Positions 51,490 through 64,000 of a DNA stretch of 64,000 bases are shown piece by piece. Below the pieces are notes generated by a model. It worked only from the letters and a program-made list of their open reading frames with translations, was not told where the DNA came from and did not search any database. The translations under genes were made by a program, and so were the position numbers. Position 1 is the stretch's first letter; the number at the start of each line of letters is the position of its first letter. Location of the stretch: assembly GCA_023079485.1 (NCBI GenBank), contig CM041091.1, positions 32,448,146-32,512,145 on the forward strand, in the 5' to 3' direction. The stretch comes from Archilochus colubris. Taxonomy: Eukaryota > Chordata > Aves > Apodiformes > Trochilidae.

Positions 51490-54250
51490 TACTGTTGTTA
51501 CCATGACACTGCTGCCATCCTCTGTCCTTATTTTTCTGTCTGCCAGCCCTGGGTGTTCAAACATGGTCTCAGCCATGGGGGCAGAGGTGCAAGTGCTCTG
51601 CTGCTGCTCTAAGAGATGTTTTGCTCTCTTTTGTCTGAGAGCTGTGGCTCCCTGGGCAAATTTCTCCTTGCATGGCAAGGAGAAATTCTGCTTTCCAACT
51701 GAGATAAATCCCAAAGCAGACCCAAGCCAGGCTCCAGCCCAACCTTCACTCTGCTGCTTTATCTTCAAACACAGAGACAGCAGCAGGAGTTTGGGTTTCA
51801 AGCTCACCCCCAGCAGTCTGAATCTCAGATTATTTCTGCTCAGCTCCCAACAGCTCTGCCCTGCTTCCCAGGGATGCTCTGAGCATCCTGAGTAGGGTTG
51901 GTTTGGGGTGGGTTTTGTTGTATGAGGGGGTTTTCCCCTTTGATTTGTTTTGGTTTGGGTTGTTTTGTTTTTTCCTACAATGCCTTAGTGCCCTGCAAAT
52001 TGCATTGGTATCACTGGTATCTTCCTTTTCCTGAAGCAAGAGATTTCAACTGGGGTTGTTGAAATACCTTGTGTGGGTGGCATGTTGCTGCTGGCATGGG
52101 CACACAGAGTCAGCCTGAAACACCAGAATGCAGTCATTTAAAAGAAAAAAGAAATAATAAACAAAACTCCTTTCTTTAAAATTCCTCCTGCAGGATTCCT
52201 GAGGGGACCATAATGGAGGTGGAGCAGACCCTGATTTTCTAAGAAGCTGCTTCTCCAAATTCCTGCTGATTGGATTCATTTGCCAGAAGGTGATTTTTAA
52301 AAATCCTTTTTGAGTGCACACAGGGGTCCTCTTTTCTATTACAAAAAAATATATGAATCTTTCAGCCCCTAAAAGAGCTCCCTGGGGGTGTTGGGAAGAG
52401 GCCCCTGGGCACCTCTGCTGGGATGACCCCAAGTTTTCCAGGGCCATCCATGTCCCCATGGTAGAGGGTCGTGGTGTAAGATAATAATACATGAAATAAC
52501 TGAATAATGAACAAGTCACAATGACAGACAAGGGATATGAAGTCAGAAATGTCCCTCCCAACACCCTCTCCTCCCACACCAGTGCTCCCAGCCAGGCAGG
52601 GCTCAGAGCTGCCACCCAACCCTCTCTGCCCATTCCTCCTCCCTTGAGGTGCTTTTTATGTAAAATGCTCTACAAATAAGGCAGCTCACAACCTCTGGGT
52701 CTCTGAGAGAGCCTCAGCCTGTCCCCACAGTGTGTTTTCCCTGCTTTGCTTTCCCAGCACTGCTTGTGCCATCCCAGCTCCTCCTCTGGCTGCTGTGTCC
52801 ATCCCATGGCAGATTCTGCACTTGGGATGGGGGGAAAACCATCCCACTGGCAAACCTGACCTTCCCCCCCTGAGGAACAGCAGCAAGAGGAACTTTACCC
52901 TTCCCCCTGAAGCTTTCTGAGCAGGGGATGCTTGCAGAAACCCCAGATCAGCTCCATCCCCTTTCTCCATAAGCATTTTCCTTCTGAATTTTCCTGGCTG
53001 AGAGGAAAGCAGAAGCATCTCCAGGGTGACACTGAAGGATGAGCTCCATCCCCCCCCTGCCCTGGGTTGGGACACTTCGTGTGCTCCAGGAGAAGGCTGT
53101 GCCAGAGGCTCTCACCCCCCCAGCACCTAAATTTGGAGGCTGCAAATAGTTTGTGTGCTTCCAACGTGGCCTTGGGCCAGGACATTCTTCTCCTAGGGTG
53201 ACCCCCATGCTGATCTGGCTCCCAAATCCTCTCTGCTGGTAGATGCTCAAGGAAGGTCTCTTTTCCAAAACAAAATCCCTGCCAGGCTCCACTACAACAA
53301 CAACCTGATGTGCTCAAGGGGCAGGAAGGGATCTTGCAGGGCAGTGGGATCTTGCCAGCACGTTTTTGAAGGAGAAATGAGTGAATTCATGGCAAGAAGC
53401 CTACCCTGGTCATGCCTTTCAGCTGTAGGCTCTGCTTGGTGCATTTTCCTTATTTTATTGGGGTTTTTTTGGCAATGATTGCTTTTAATACCTTTGGATA
53501 ATTCTTACCTGTAACTGCACAGTCATTGTGGGGGGGAATTCTAATCAAAGCCTCTCTAATAAGAACACTCAAACTTTCCCTTTTTTTTCCAGAAATACTT
53601 CCCCAGACTGACACCTGCTATTGTGCTGATGCTCTTTTTTATTTTTTCCTTTTCTTTTCTTTTTTTCTGCTCCATCAAACTTCTCTGCAGAGATTTCATC
53701 TCCTCTTTTTTTAGTTACTGCTGCAAAAGGCACTGAGTCAAGGCTTGCAGAGTTGTCATCTCAAAGATGGATTCAGAATACCAACCCCCCTCAAAAAAAA
53801 AAAAAAAAAAGAAGTTTTTTCAGGGAAGGCAAGAGAACCAAAAAAGCAGTAAAGAGACTAAAGTTGAGCATAACTTTTCAGGTGCTAGAAGAGCAGCTCA
53901 GCACATTTATCAGCTCTTTGCTCTCTGTCTTTTAGGATGTTTTCTACATGAATATGACCCTGAGGAAAGCCAAGCAGTGCTGATGACCAAGATGATCATT
54001 AAGAGAACGACTGTGAGGATGGAGAGATGCAGGAGGATGGAGCAGGTTGTGCTGCTGCTGGGTGCAGGGAGCTGGTGTGGCAGCATCTGCCAGGTTATCT
54101 CCTGCTCAAATGTGAGGTGCTGGTTCCATCTGCAAAGCATTCCCTGACCTGGTTAAATCAGGGACTGTCTTGACAACTGCTGTCTGCAGCAAGGCTTTGG
54201 CTGGTGTCCCCTGGGGGGGAGGATGGAGGAAAGCAAAGAGGATTCATGGA

Positions 54251-54395
54251 GAAGATCCACTGGAAAAATGAGGGAGGTTCTTTTCTTTAATTGAACAGCC
54301 TAGGTGTTTGTTTTGCTTTGGAAGATCCACTGGTAAAAATGAGGGAGGATTTTTTTTTTTTTAAATTGAACAGCCTAGGTGTTTGTTTTGGTTTG
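54251..54395. repeat. Two-copy tandem duplication, about 70-75 bp
   Basis: GAAGATCCACTGGAAAAATG at 54251 and GAAGATCCACTGGTAAAAAT at 54321, each followed by GAGGGAGG, a T-rich run, and ATTGAACAGCCTAGGTGTTT. Confidence 0.92.
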
Positions 54396-54810
54396 CTGTT
54401 TTGTTGGGTTTTTTAATGCTTAAAACTCTTAACACCCTTTACCCACTAAAAATCCAGGCTGCAGTTTCCATTGTGTTGTCTGCATTTTAATAAAACCCCC
54501 ACAGAAATGTTCCACTGGGTGAGAGGGTGAGGAGAGAAGGATTTTGAACAGCAAGGGATGGGACCTGTTGGAGGAGATGAAGCCTGAGGGTCACCTCCTG
54601 GCCACCACCAGGAGAAGGTAAGGTCCCTGTTCCTTGGCTTATGGCTGATGAAAGCTTTGTGCCCACTGATTTTCAGAATGTGACCTGGCAGTGTCTGATT
54701 TCCTCTGGAGGAGGAGAGATGAGCCACCAAGTCCTTGGGCAGCTTCCCTCAGTCTCTTCTTGGAGCTCCTGATTTTTAATGAGCTGACCCATGCTGTCCC
54801 ATTGCAGTTG

Positions 54811-54842
54811 GAGCAGGTGATCCCTGGAGGTCCCTTCCAACT
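54811..54842 (+). mobile_element. Possible CR1 3' end trace
   Basis: AGCAGGTGATCCCTGGAGGT followed by CCCTTCCAACTC resembles an old CR1 terminus. It is too short to be certain. Confidence 0.4.
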
Positions 54843-57800
54843 CTTTTCTCTCCTCTCCCAACATCAAGGACTTGGTTTTCCTAGGATGCCAAAAGAGCAG
54901 AGCATGAAATGGAGTGTCCAGGCATCTCCCAAAGGTCTGTACAACCCCCTCTGGGCACCAGGGAGATCCAGACACAGGTTTGGTGGAAAAGAAAGGAGTG
55001 GGAAGTGCAGAGCTGCTGTTGGTGATGTAGCACAGGATCAGGGCTCAGGAAGCAGCTCAAGCAAAGGAGAATGAGACCTTCAAACAGGTGAAATGCTCAT
55101 CGTTGCCATTGGCAACATCTCCTGCTGGCAGAGTGTTTGAGAAGGCGTGGGAAGTTCTGGAGGAGGTGGCTTCATCCAGCTCACACTCCTCTGAACACAT
55201 CTACCTCCCATCCTCACTTCAGCTCATTATAGGCTCTGAACTGGCTATTGATCATCAGTTTTCTATTTAAAGCATTTCTGAGAGAAAAGCCTTTTCAGTC
55301 CAAAGTGTCCCAGGGCAATCCAACATTCTCACCCTTTGCGAAAAATAACCATACAGCACGTGTCTCTTTTGGTGCAGTTCTCTCTCCCTTGCAAACCTTC
55401 CTCATCCCTTCCATTTTTCCCAGAGCAAAATAATTAAAATCAGGGGCTGATTTGCATCCCAACATAGCTATTTTTTTTTAAAGTTAGCTGAAAAAATGGC
55501 ACAGATAATTTTAGGATGAGAACACAGTAACAACACACGTTTGGGTTGTTTCAGGTTTTTTTTTTCCCCAAACAGGATAGACATTATAGTAAAAAACTTT
55601 ACATTTTCTAATGCTTTGGTCACTGTTTGTTTCTGTGCACTGGGATGGTGCCACATCCCTGGCTTTGCCCCAGGAGCTGAGCACTGAGCTCACTACCCCA
55701 ACCCATGCTTGTCCCCATCCTCATCCCTCCCTGCTGCCTGCACCCCAGCCCATCTCCCACCTTGGGCAGGGGGTGATCTGTACAAGGATTAATCCTGATG
55801 AGCAGGTTGAGGTTAAAAAATGTCAGGTGAATCTGATCCCTCCTGGTCACCCTGAGCTTTAGGATGAGGATGAAGCAGTAACACTAAAAAAAAAATATGA
55901 GTGGTTTGTTTTTTCTAAATCAAATTGGTCTCTGGAAGAACAGCAAAGTGGTTGAGGTGTAATGGGCATGGAAGTCAGTGGCAAGACAAGCAAAGCCTGT
56001 GTGACTCAGCCCTTGCATTAGCCCTGATGCTTTCTCTCTTCAGCATTGAAATTTCTGCTTTCAGGAGAGCTTATAGGAAGCTTTGCAATGCACAAAGAGT
56101 CAGGCCCATAAGCAGATGATTCCCTGCGTGGTGCTTTTTCTTGCCACCCACGGGTGATTTGTACTCAAGCCCAGACCACATAGCCCTGTGCCCCATGTAA
56201 TGTGTTTCTGTGGCTTGGACATCACCTCCTGCGTGGTACCCAGTCTGCCAGGGGATGATTTTTCTGATGAATTCTCTCTGGTGTGCCGTAAGGGGTGGTG
56301 GAGGTCATTGTCTCCTTCCTCTCACCTGCAGGTATTTGCACCCTCATCCTCGGAAGGTTCCATATGCAGATCAAACCATGTAGTTGCTTGGTGCCAGGGG
56401 TTACACTTGTGCATCCCACAACACCTGAGTGTGCAAATCTGACCCAAATTGAGTGAATCCAGCTCTGAGTGAAGACTCCTGGGACTGCAAGCACCTCTGC
56501 TGTACATCACCAATTTGTTGGAACACGTTGCCCCTTGCCATGTCAAAAGGGCTGCATTATTCATCAGAGAGACTAAAAAATGAGGTAGCTGTTACTGGTG
56601 CCATTTAACCTCTCAGTTCCTGCAGCATTAAAAGGAGCAGTCATTGCCTGACTTCTCTTTCAGGGGGTAGATCCCATTTGTCAGGTTGGATATTTCCCAG
56701 GAAGCTCCGTGGGGCTCCTCAGGGCCAGGATGATTTATTTATAGGAATGACCTTACAGACACTTTGAAGATTTTTTTTCCACTGACATTTGTGCACTGGG
56801 TAGTACTTGTGGCAAGAAATTCTCTCTAATTCCTCTTTCAATTTGCAAAAAAATGTTTTTTGCTCTCTCTTTTACCCTTCATTAAACGCTGGAGTAGACC
56901 ATGGGCTGCAGCTTGGATGCCTCTGGGTTCACTCAGACCCCTTGTTTTTTTTTCCATGCCCATATTTCCACCTTTCCTCTTCAAATACGAGGCCCAGAGC
57001 TGCAGATCTACTGCCCTGAGCTCATTGCTGTGTTTTCCTGCAGAATCCCACAGGAGTTTTTTTCATCCATTAAGCTGCAGATACCCCCAGGGCCACCCAA
57101 ACTTGCTGTGCCTGTCCTAGCTGTGACCTGGGCAGATTAATAAAAGGGACATTTACATGACTTTGGCCATGCAAAACCTCCTGGGCTGTTCTTGATGAGC
57201 AGGAATCCCTGTGCTTGTCTGGGCAATGTGACTGTCCCCTTTTTGTGTCCTGTTCATAAACAGCCAGGCTGGGCTGAGCCAGAAGGGTTTTGTTTGTACC
57301 CGTGGTGTGCCAGTCTGTGTGGGGCTTTCAATAGCCACAGGCAATGATTTTAGGGTTTTTTTTGAACAGGGAAAGAGCTAGTGAGTGTCTTTGGGAAAGG
57401 TTTGATTGATGTGTGGAGGGGAAGAGGAGGCAGGGGGACGTGGGGCTCCCCAGGTGTGATGGATGTGGGGTGAAGTGATGGTTCTGTCCCCTGTTTGGTA
57501 GAGCCAAACCTAAGGCTGATTCTTCTGCTGTAAACCATGAAACTTCAGTTTAAACTTCTGTAGTTTGGGACCTCTGGGAAAGAACCTTATATCCCCTTTA
57601 TGTGGGTAGGAGCAGGGAGAAATCATTTACTCTGAAACTCATCAGTGATCTGCTGCCATGGCATCCAACTTGGGGGCTGATGCCCACCTGCCCCTCACCA
57701 AGTGCTGCTTTTCAGGGATCTTGGCAGCATCAGATGCCCTCAGGTGTCTGACAGATGTGGCACAGATGTGACAGATGTGGCACAGCATCTCTGAGACCCT

Positions 57801-59038
57801 GCACCAGCTCCCTCCAACCAGGCTGAGTCCCCCAAATACCACGGGCAGCCACCAGAACAGCCCTTCCACCTTTCCTGCCCTTCAGCAGGCTGATCAGAAA
57901 TCCAGAGATCTTTGCTGCTTCAGCCAAAAAAAGCTGAGGAGGACATGAACATCCCTTGCAGAGGGACTGGAGGGTCAGGAGGCAGGAGGTGGCAGACCAG
58001 TGTTTTCTCCTCCATGCTCCCAACTCTCTTCCTGCAGGACCATGCTGGCAGCCTGAGCTATTTCATGCTGGGATCATCTCCTTTGGGTTTCCTGGGCTCA
58101 TGTTGGGTCTGATGAATTCTTCAGCCCACCCACAGGTTTCCCAGTGAGAGAAGGATCTGTCTCAGAAAAGGCCCCCAGAATGATGTCCAGGTGCTACACA
58201 TCCTGCAGCAGAAAGGGGGATGGTCCATGACTGATGCCTCCAAGACACCTGGGTGAGTACCAGTGATGCTCAGTTCAGACAAGGCAGACAGTGGCTGTTG
58301 GGCTGGCAATTTGCTGAAAATGAGGTGAACTAACCAGTTAGCAGCTTTTAAAGTGTCATAATGTTGGAAGGATTATTAAATCCTGCAGAGATAGAACCAG
58401 GTCTTGACCCTTCTCTTGGGTTATTTGTCCCTCGTGGGGACAGCACACGTGGGCTGGGGCTTTCTGGTGGTTTGTACAAGAGCAAAGGGAGAAAAATGAG
58501 TGAGCTGCAGTCTGGACCCAGGGTGGGAGTTATCTGATGATCTGAGATCTCTGAATTCCAGGGGAGAGCAGTCCTTTTAAAGTATCAAACTGATTGTAGC
58601 TCCGAGCTGGGACACCATGTGCTGCTGGAGAATGGAAATCCAGTCATGCAAAACAGAACAACTGCTAAAAGAGTTTTGTAAAACTGCTTTGAGGGAGGTT
58701 AACCCTCATAAATTTGTTCTCTGCACGTTCTGCATGAGGTTTTGGGGAATGCTCATGGACACAAAGCAAAGATTTAACTCCTGGTAGAGGGAAGAATCTT
58801 TAAAGCTCCCCAGTGCCTCTGCTTGGCTAAGGGTTAAACCCCAAACCCCATCTCTTAGTCAAATGTCTCATTTGCCTTTAAAATCAATTTCAATGGACTT
58901 GGGAGCCTCCCTTCTAAGGTCTCCATCAGAGGACAGCCTATCCCTGAACATTTCTCCTAAAGTTTGTGACATGGGAGAATTTCTGTCTCCAAATCTGAAA
59001 GCAAATCTTTGCCCTATAACAAAACAGGAACTGTGGCT

Positions 59039-59060
59039 TTGGTCCCACATGTGGGACCAA
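59039..59060. repeat. Perfect 22-bp palindrome with central CACATGTG
   Basis: The core GGTCCCACATGTGGGACC (59041-59058) is a perfect palindrome, extended by TT on the left and AA on the right. It has no spacer, so it is a dyad like a dimeric-factor binding site rather than a hairpin. The centre is an E-box-type CACATGTG. Confidence 0.9.
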
Positions 59061-60059
59061 TGGGGTAAAACAGGGAAGATTTTCTCACACCCAACCCACC
59101 AGGGGCTGTGGTGACCTGCCACCAGGTTTGTTTTAACCTTTTGCTTCTCACCTGTCAGAATTCTGTGTTTTTCCTTGCAGAGCCCTATTGGTACTTCAGA
59201 AAAAAGAAGCTCAGGGGGCATCCACCCCCAAATATCAACCTGTCACAGGACCCCTCAGCAAGCCCTGCCTCCCAGCTTCCCCCAGAGCAGCATCTTTATC
59301 AGCTGTGCTCATTTCTAGCCCTAGAAGGGGTTTCCATGACCCCCCCCCCAACCTATACACAGGAGAGGGAGGAATTTTCCTCCTAGTAGCAAACTTTTAT
59401 TATTTAACTTCTGGCCACCATAAAATGTCATTAATGATTTTGACTTTTCTGTGCCAGGCTTCCCCGTTTCTTCCCCTTGCACTGAATTTCCTTATCTTCA
59501 TCTGATTCATTTCATCTTTTCCAAAAGAGATTAATGAGGCAAATTAATGAACTATTGTTAGCCCTGAGACCTCATACCCTTTCCTTCCCAAGCATCATCC
59601 TTCACTCAGGGGTCAAAAAAAAGCTGTTAAGGAACAGATTTTTGCCATCTTTGGTGCTATGTGGCCCAAGAGGGACTTGGTGGCTGTGTCTTGGGGGCTG
59701 AGATAGAAAATTTTGGGGCATTGGGGTGCGTTTGGTGCCCTGAACCCCTGCCAGGGAAAGGCACCATCGAGCTGGAGGTTTTATCACAGATCTTTGGAAC
59801 TCAGCAACAATAAAACCATCAGAGTCTGGGCCTGAGCCTACAGCACTTGGAAGAACCTCACCTGGAGCACTTAGAAGGACTTCACCCTCCTGGGGAGGTC
59901 TGGTTCCTCTCTTGTGGAGTCTCAAAGTCACTTAACCATCCTACAGACTTGGAGAGGTGAGGATGGGGCTGTGCACCCTCCTCTGGGGTTTGCAGATGGA
60001 GGTCAGAGTTGCTCTCCCATAGTTTCCCTGCCAAATGTTTGGGGTTTTTTATTGGTTGG

Positions 60060-60126
60060 TTCTTTTTTTCCTTTTCTTCTTCCTTTTCTTTTTCTTTTTT
60101 CTTTTTTTTTTTTCCTTTTTTTTTTG
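60060..60126. repeat. Polypyrimidine tract
   Basis: About 65 bp of T/C only on the plus strand, with long T runs. Confidence 0.9.
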
Positions 60127-61263
60127 CTTTATTTTGTGGGGTTTTTGTATTGGGAGCAGTCCCCATCTGCACCCCCCTGCCCTTGGGGTACCAGGAGCTC
60201 TGCATCACCAGGAGCTGCATCCCTGCATCAGCCTCTGAGCCTCAGAGCAGCCCTGGGGGGATGTGATGAGCTCTGGGCAAGCTCAGGCTCTCAGACAGGG
60301 ATGGAGAGCATGGAGCTGATATTGATCTTTGTTTAACATAATATATTAAACAATTTAAACAGCAAGCACCTGGCAGTGCCCCTTGGCAGGCAGCCCACTC
60401 TCTCAGGAGCACTGTTTGCATTTGTTGTCTGCTGCTGTGCCAGCCCCTGCCTCCTCCCTCCAGCTTTTCTGGAGCAGGTGGAGACTGGAAGATCCCTTTT
60501 TTTTTTTCTTTTTTTTCAGTAATTTTGCTTTTTCTGGTGAGGTTTTTCCTCTGGGATGGGGTATGGAGGGGACACAGGGGAAGGTGGCATTCTAGCAGGA
60601 AGCTTTTCAGAGCTTCCCTCCCTTCAGAGAGAAGTGGGGGGCACAAATCCAGATGAGATTTGGTTTTCACCAGGAAAATTCACAGCTTTAAAGACAAATT
60701 TCTCTTTGGCAGGGAGGTGAGACAGAGTGGAGGGTCCCATTCCAGATGGGCTCAGCATTGAAGGCTCCTCACAGTGATGGCCCTGGCACTCTCCTCCCCA
60801 TTTCCCCAGTTCCCTGCTGGCACAAGACATGAAGGTAGCACCCCAGAAACCTGGGAATGGCAATGAAATGCTCACCATTAACTCCCCATCTGGGTGCTGC
60901 TGGTGTCTGTCTTCTGCCAGCAAACCCAGAGCAAAAGGGGTGGCCTTGGCTGTGGTTTAACCACACCTTAGAGCTTCACCCCTCCAAGCTGGAGACAGAA
61001 GAAACAAATTTGTCTCTCTCACCAAAGAGAGACAAATCAGAGCAGCCCCTCCTCTGGGAACCCCACTTTTAGGGAGAAACCTCATGGATCCAAGCACCTC
61101 AGAGCATTCTGCAAAGGGAGCTGGGACCAGATTGCTGTCTGGGGCTGCAGCAGGCTCAGGGCTGAGCATCGTCCAAGTTCCTTTAGGAAGAGAATTTTCT
61201 CCTTGTTTGTGTCAGTTTTGCTGTGTGTAATCTGTTTGGCCTGCCTGGAGGAGCAGCAGGGCA

Positions 61264-61280
61264 CTAATTAATTAATTAAT
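61264..61280. repeat. (TAAT)n microsatellite
   Basis: Four TAAT/ATTA units; short. Confidence 0.85.
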
Positions 61281-62208
61281 CATCAGAGGAATGAGTCCCT
61301 TTCCTTCTGCCCTCCTATGGAACCTTTTTTGTCACAGGAGGATGCAGCAGCCCAGGTCCTGCTCCAGGCTGCCTCTGCCCTGGATCCTAGGGAAGGGCAA
61401 AAAGAGGAATTTACAGTGGCCAGACAGTGGTTGCCACTTGCCCAATGTCACCCCAGAAGAGCAGCTGTGAGCTTGCTCCACCATCAGCCCCTCTTGTTCC
61501 TGAGGAATGCTGGAAATGTGGAGGTTTTAATGGCATTGGGATGGATGGTGTCTGCTTAAATGGAGAAGGCAATGGCTCTGCCATTAGTCTGACTCCTCAA
61601 ACAAAAACAGGGAAGCTCCTGGCATTATTACCCAGGGAAGGAGCTCAGCCTGGTGCCAGAAGCTCCATCACTTTGTCCAACTGCTCCATGGGGAATCCCC
61701 ACAGGTGGGAAATCTCACAGGGATCCCACCTCTCCCTCCAGGCAGGAGTGGTGGGGCAGTGGGAACACAGAGCTGACATCCCAAAGTAATCAGTTTTGAC
61801 CCTCTGGAAGGGACCAGGAGAGAGCAGAGGTTGTCCCAGTGAGGCTGGGGCTGGGTGAGGGAGGGCAAGAGGGATGCTGGAGTGGGAGCATCCCTGTGGA
61901 GGGGAGCATGGGGTTTGTGGGAGAGCAGATTCCCTTCCTTCTGAGCTCAGGGCAGCTGAGAGTCACCAGAGGTGGCTGAATTCTCCATTACCCAACCAAG
62001 GCTTGGTCACATCCTCTGGGGCCAGCATGGAGTCTCTCATTACCCAGCTGACCCCATCATTCCTGCTCTGGCCCCAGCTACCAGCAGCCTAATGGGTGCA
62101 GGATTCAGGAATCCCTTCTGCAAGTGAATCCAAGAAAAAAACCCCAAACCAATGCTCTGAACCCCAAACTCCCAGCCAGTGCTGTCACTGTGCCTAAATA
62201 AAATGAAA

Positions 62209-62236
62209 CATATATATATATAATATATATATATAT
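62209..62236. repeat. (TA)n microsatellite
   Basis: Alternating TA interrupted once (TAATAT), followed by a T run. Confidence 0.9.
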
Positions 62237-62715
62237 TTTTTTTTAAATAAAGGGGAAGATTTCCACATAAGTTGGCATTGAAAACCAGCCTGAGGAGTGG
62301 TTGACCAAGCCCCTCAGAGCTCCACTTTACATTTCTTTTTCATGCTGCTCTGTGCAAATGTAAGGTGAGAGCTTGCACAGCTTTCTTTGGCCTCTGGCCA
62401 GGCAAAGGTAAGAAAAGAATTCCCTTTTGGTTTAAAGATCTTTATCCTTCAAGCATGTATCAGTTCAGCTAAGAAGGATGTGAGCAGTGCACAGAAACTA
62501 ATGCCCAGGAAAAGAAAAAAAACAAACAAAAACCCTCCAAAATGCACTCAGTTTCCTAAGGATATTGATGAGGGACTTGGGATGAATTAAACCCAAATAA
62601 TGTGACAGAGAGCTGGGCAAAGCCAGGGAGGTGAAAGCTAAACTGGATGTTTCCTCCCACCTAACATTAGTGACCCAGAGCTGGGAATGGAGCTTCAGGT
62701 CCCTATTTGTTTAAT

Positions 62716-63451
62716 CATAGAATCATAGAACTGGCTGGGTTGGAAGGGACCTCAGAGATCATCGAGTCCAACCCTTGATCCACTCCTGCTGCAGTTCCCA
62801 GCCCATGGCACTCAGTGCCACATCCAGGCTCTTTGGAAATATCTCCAGACACGGAGAATCCACTACTTCCCTGGGCAGCCCATTCCAATGCCTGATCACC
62901 CTCTCCAGAAAGAAATTCTTTCTCATCTCCAACCTAAACCTCCCCTGGCACAACTTGAGACCCTGCCCTCTTGTCTTGCTGAGAGTTGCCTGGGAAAAGA
63001 GCCCAACCCCCCCCTGGCTCCAACCTCCTTTCAGGGAGTTGGAGAGAGTGATGAGGTCTCCCCTGAGCCTCCTCTTCTCCAGCCTCAACACCCCCAGCTC
63101 CCTCAGCCCTTCCTCACAGGATCTGTGCTCGAGTCCCTTCACAGCCCAGTTGCCTCCTTTGGACCTGCTCCAGCACCTCAATCTCCTTCCTGAGCTGAGG
63201 GGCCCAGAACTGGACACAGGACTCAAGCTGTGGCCTCACCAGAGCTGAGCACAGGGGCAGAATCCCTTCCCTGGACCTGCTGGCCACGTTGTTCCTGAGC
63301 CAGCCCAGGATGCCATTGGCCTTCTTGGCCACCTGGGCACACTGCTGGCTCCTGTTCAGCTTCCTGGCAATCCAGACTCCCAGGTCCCTTTCTGCCACTC
63401 TGTGCCCAGCCTGGAGCTCCCCATGGGGTTGTTGTGGCCAAAGTGCAGGAA
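62716..63451 (-). mobile_element. CR1 LINE 3' fragment, about 735 bp
   Basis: The 3' end is at the left (doubled ATCATAGA tail, GGTTGGAAGGGACCTCAGAG). On the minus strand it encodes a long ORF2 C-terminal remnant: [54 protein letters not shown] and [20 protein letters not shown]. The open frame 62759-63226 is part of this element. It is near-identical to the 13.2-kb copy in the same orientation. No target duplication was seen. Confidence 0.96.
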
Positions 63452-64000
63452 ATGGGAGATGATCAAATATTTCAGGATACAGAAGCCTCTGTCCTGCCAG
63501 ATCCTGGTGCCAGCAGGCAAAGCAGTTCCTGGGCTTGGTTTGGAAAGAGCTTGGTGGAAATGGGGCAACTGCTCCTCTGCAGGAGGATGGGAGTGAAGTG
63601 TTTTCTCTGGTGTGGGAAGTGTTGGCACAGTGATGGAAAAAGCAGAGCACCAGGAGGAAGGGTAATTACTGACTGGCAGATGTAAATAATTTTCCTGACT
63701 AAGTGCTTGGTACTGACTCTTAAGGACAATTTCATCTGACCAGCACTCACCTTTTTAAAAGATTCTGTAGGAGAGGGAGGAAATGTGCCTAAATGTCTTA
63801 CTTTGACATCATTTTGCCTTTTTTTTTAATCCTTTGTCTGTTAGTCATAATTTTTCTGGCTGAATGCTTTAATTTGCCACCAAATGCAGTTCAGTTTTTC
63901 ATCCAGACCAGCAGCCTCTGTTGCCTCTGCAGCTTTAAAACCATACAACGTTTTGGGGACCATTTATCAAAAAATAGGATTTTAAACGAAGGCCGCTGCA

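Larger units (their letters stand above)
44511..64000. other. Gene-free region between ABRAXAS2 and the next gene
   Basis: No exon of a recognised protein was found. In human order the next gene is ZRANB1; none of its zinc-finger or OTU coding sequence was recognised. The region holds a CR1 cluster and inverted duplication (49.2-51.5 kb), a 3' CR1 (62.7-63.5 kb), small CR1 remnants, poly-T/poly-A runs and short tandem repeats. 44.5-46.8, 47.3-49.2, 51.5-54.2 and 54.9-62.6 kb show no other strong structure. Confidence 0.6.

Noticed and set aside
52046..52633. 195-codon open frame, minus strand
   Set aside because: No homology or exon signals; low-complexity hydrophobic stretches come from T/A-rich DNA.
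53526..54147. Lys-rich open frames around 53.75-54.15 kb
   Set aside because: Created by a poly-A run; no domain or splice context recognised.
62759..63650. Long minus-strand open frames of 155 and 178 codons
   Set aside because: These are mostly remnants of CR1 ORF2, not host genes.
44511..64000. Search for ZRANB1 zinc-finger or OTU exons
   Set aside because: Expected from human gene order, but no matching coding segment was found on the plus strand; the gene likely starts beyond the window.

Overview
The window is vertebrate nuclear DNA, almost certainly from a bird and probably a passerine. The evidence is split genes with GT-AG introns, CpG-island promoters, several CR1 LINE fragments whose remnants read as the C-terminal part of the CR1 ORF2 protein, and a solo endogenous-retrovirus LTR with avian-style ends. 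No bacterial-type genes, tRNAs, rRNAs or CRISPR arrays were seen. Two complete protein-coding genes could be rebuilt exon by exon. EEF1AKMT2 (METTL10; minus strand, 6 coding exons, 249 codons plus stop) is a SAM-dependent lysine methyltransferase for elongation factor eEF1A. ABRAXAS2 (FAM175B/ABRO1; plus strand, 9 coding exons, 412 codons plus stop) is the scaffold of the BRISC K63-deubiquitinase complex. They are head to head, with start codons 390 bp apart across one CpG island that carries ETS-like sites and an ACTACATTTCCCA (ZNF143/THAP11-type) motif. This matches the human 10q26.13 order FAM53B - EEF1AKMT2 - ABRAXAS2 - ZRANB1.

Layout. 1-9.6 kb has no recognisable exon and is probably first-intron sequence of a minus-strand gene, FAM53B by synteny. 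9.6-11.05 kb is a second CpG island with a G-rich minisatellite, a CA repeat, a likely noncoding first exon ending in a minus-strand GTAAGA donor, and a minus-strand AATAAA about 1 kb downstream of that donor. 11-16.8 kb is intergenic with two CR1 copies. 17.0-25.0 kb is EEF1AKMT2; its introns hold two CR1 copies and a 240-bp tandem duplication. 25.4-44.5 kb is ABRAXAS2 with its 3' UTR; its introns hold a solo LTR, a 12-bp-TSD CR1 and three minisatellite or low-complexity tracts. 44.5-64 kb is apparently gene-free; it contains a CR1 cluster, an inverted duplication with arms of nearly 0.5 kb, and a near-full 3' CR1 at the far right. ZRANB1, expected next, has no exon recognised here.

The observations most worth following up are: (i) a phase-compatible cryptic terminal exon in ABRAXAS2 intron 2 that would end the protein in a hydrophobic tail; (ii) the inverted duplication at 49.3-50.8 kb, which would fold into long dsRNA if transcribed; (iii) complementary pyrimidine-rich and purine-rich tracts flanking ABRAXAS2 exon 6; (iv) an ERV inserted at the junction of a small tandem duplication; (v) a CR1 with a clear 12-bp target-site duplication. 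I found no convincing wholly new system. The two genes are not known to work in one pathway; they share only a promoter.
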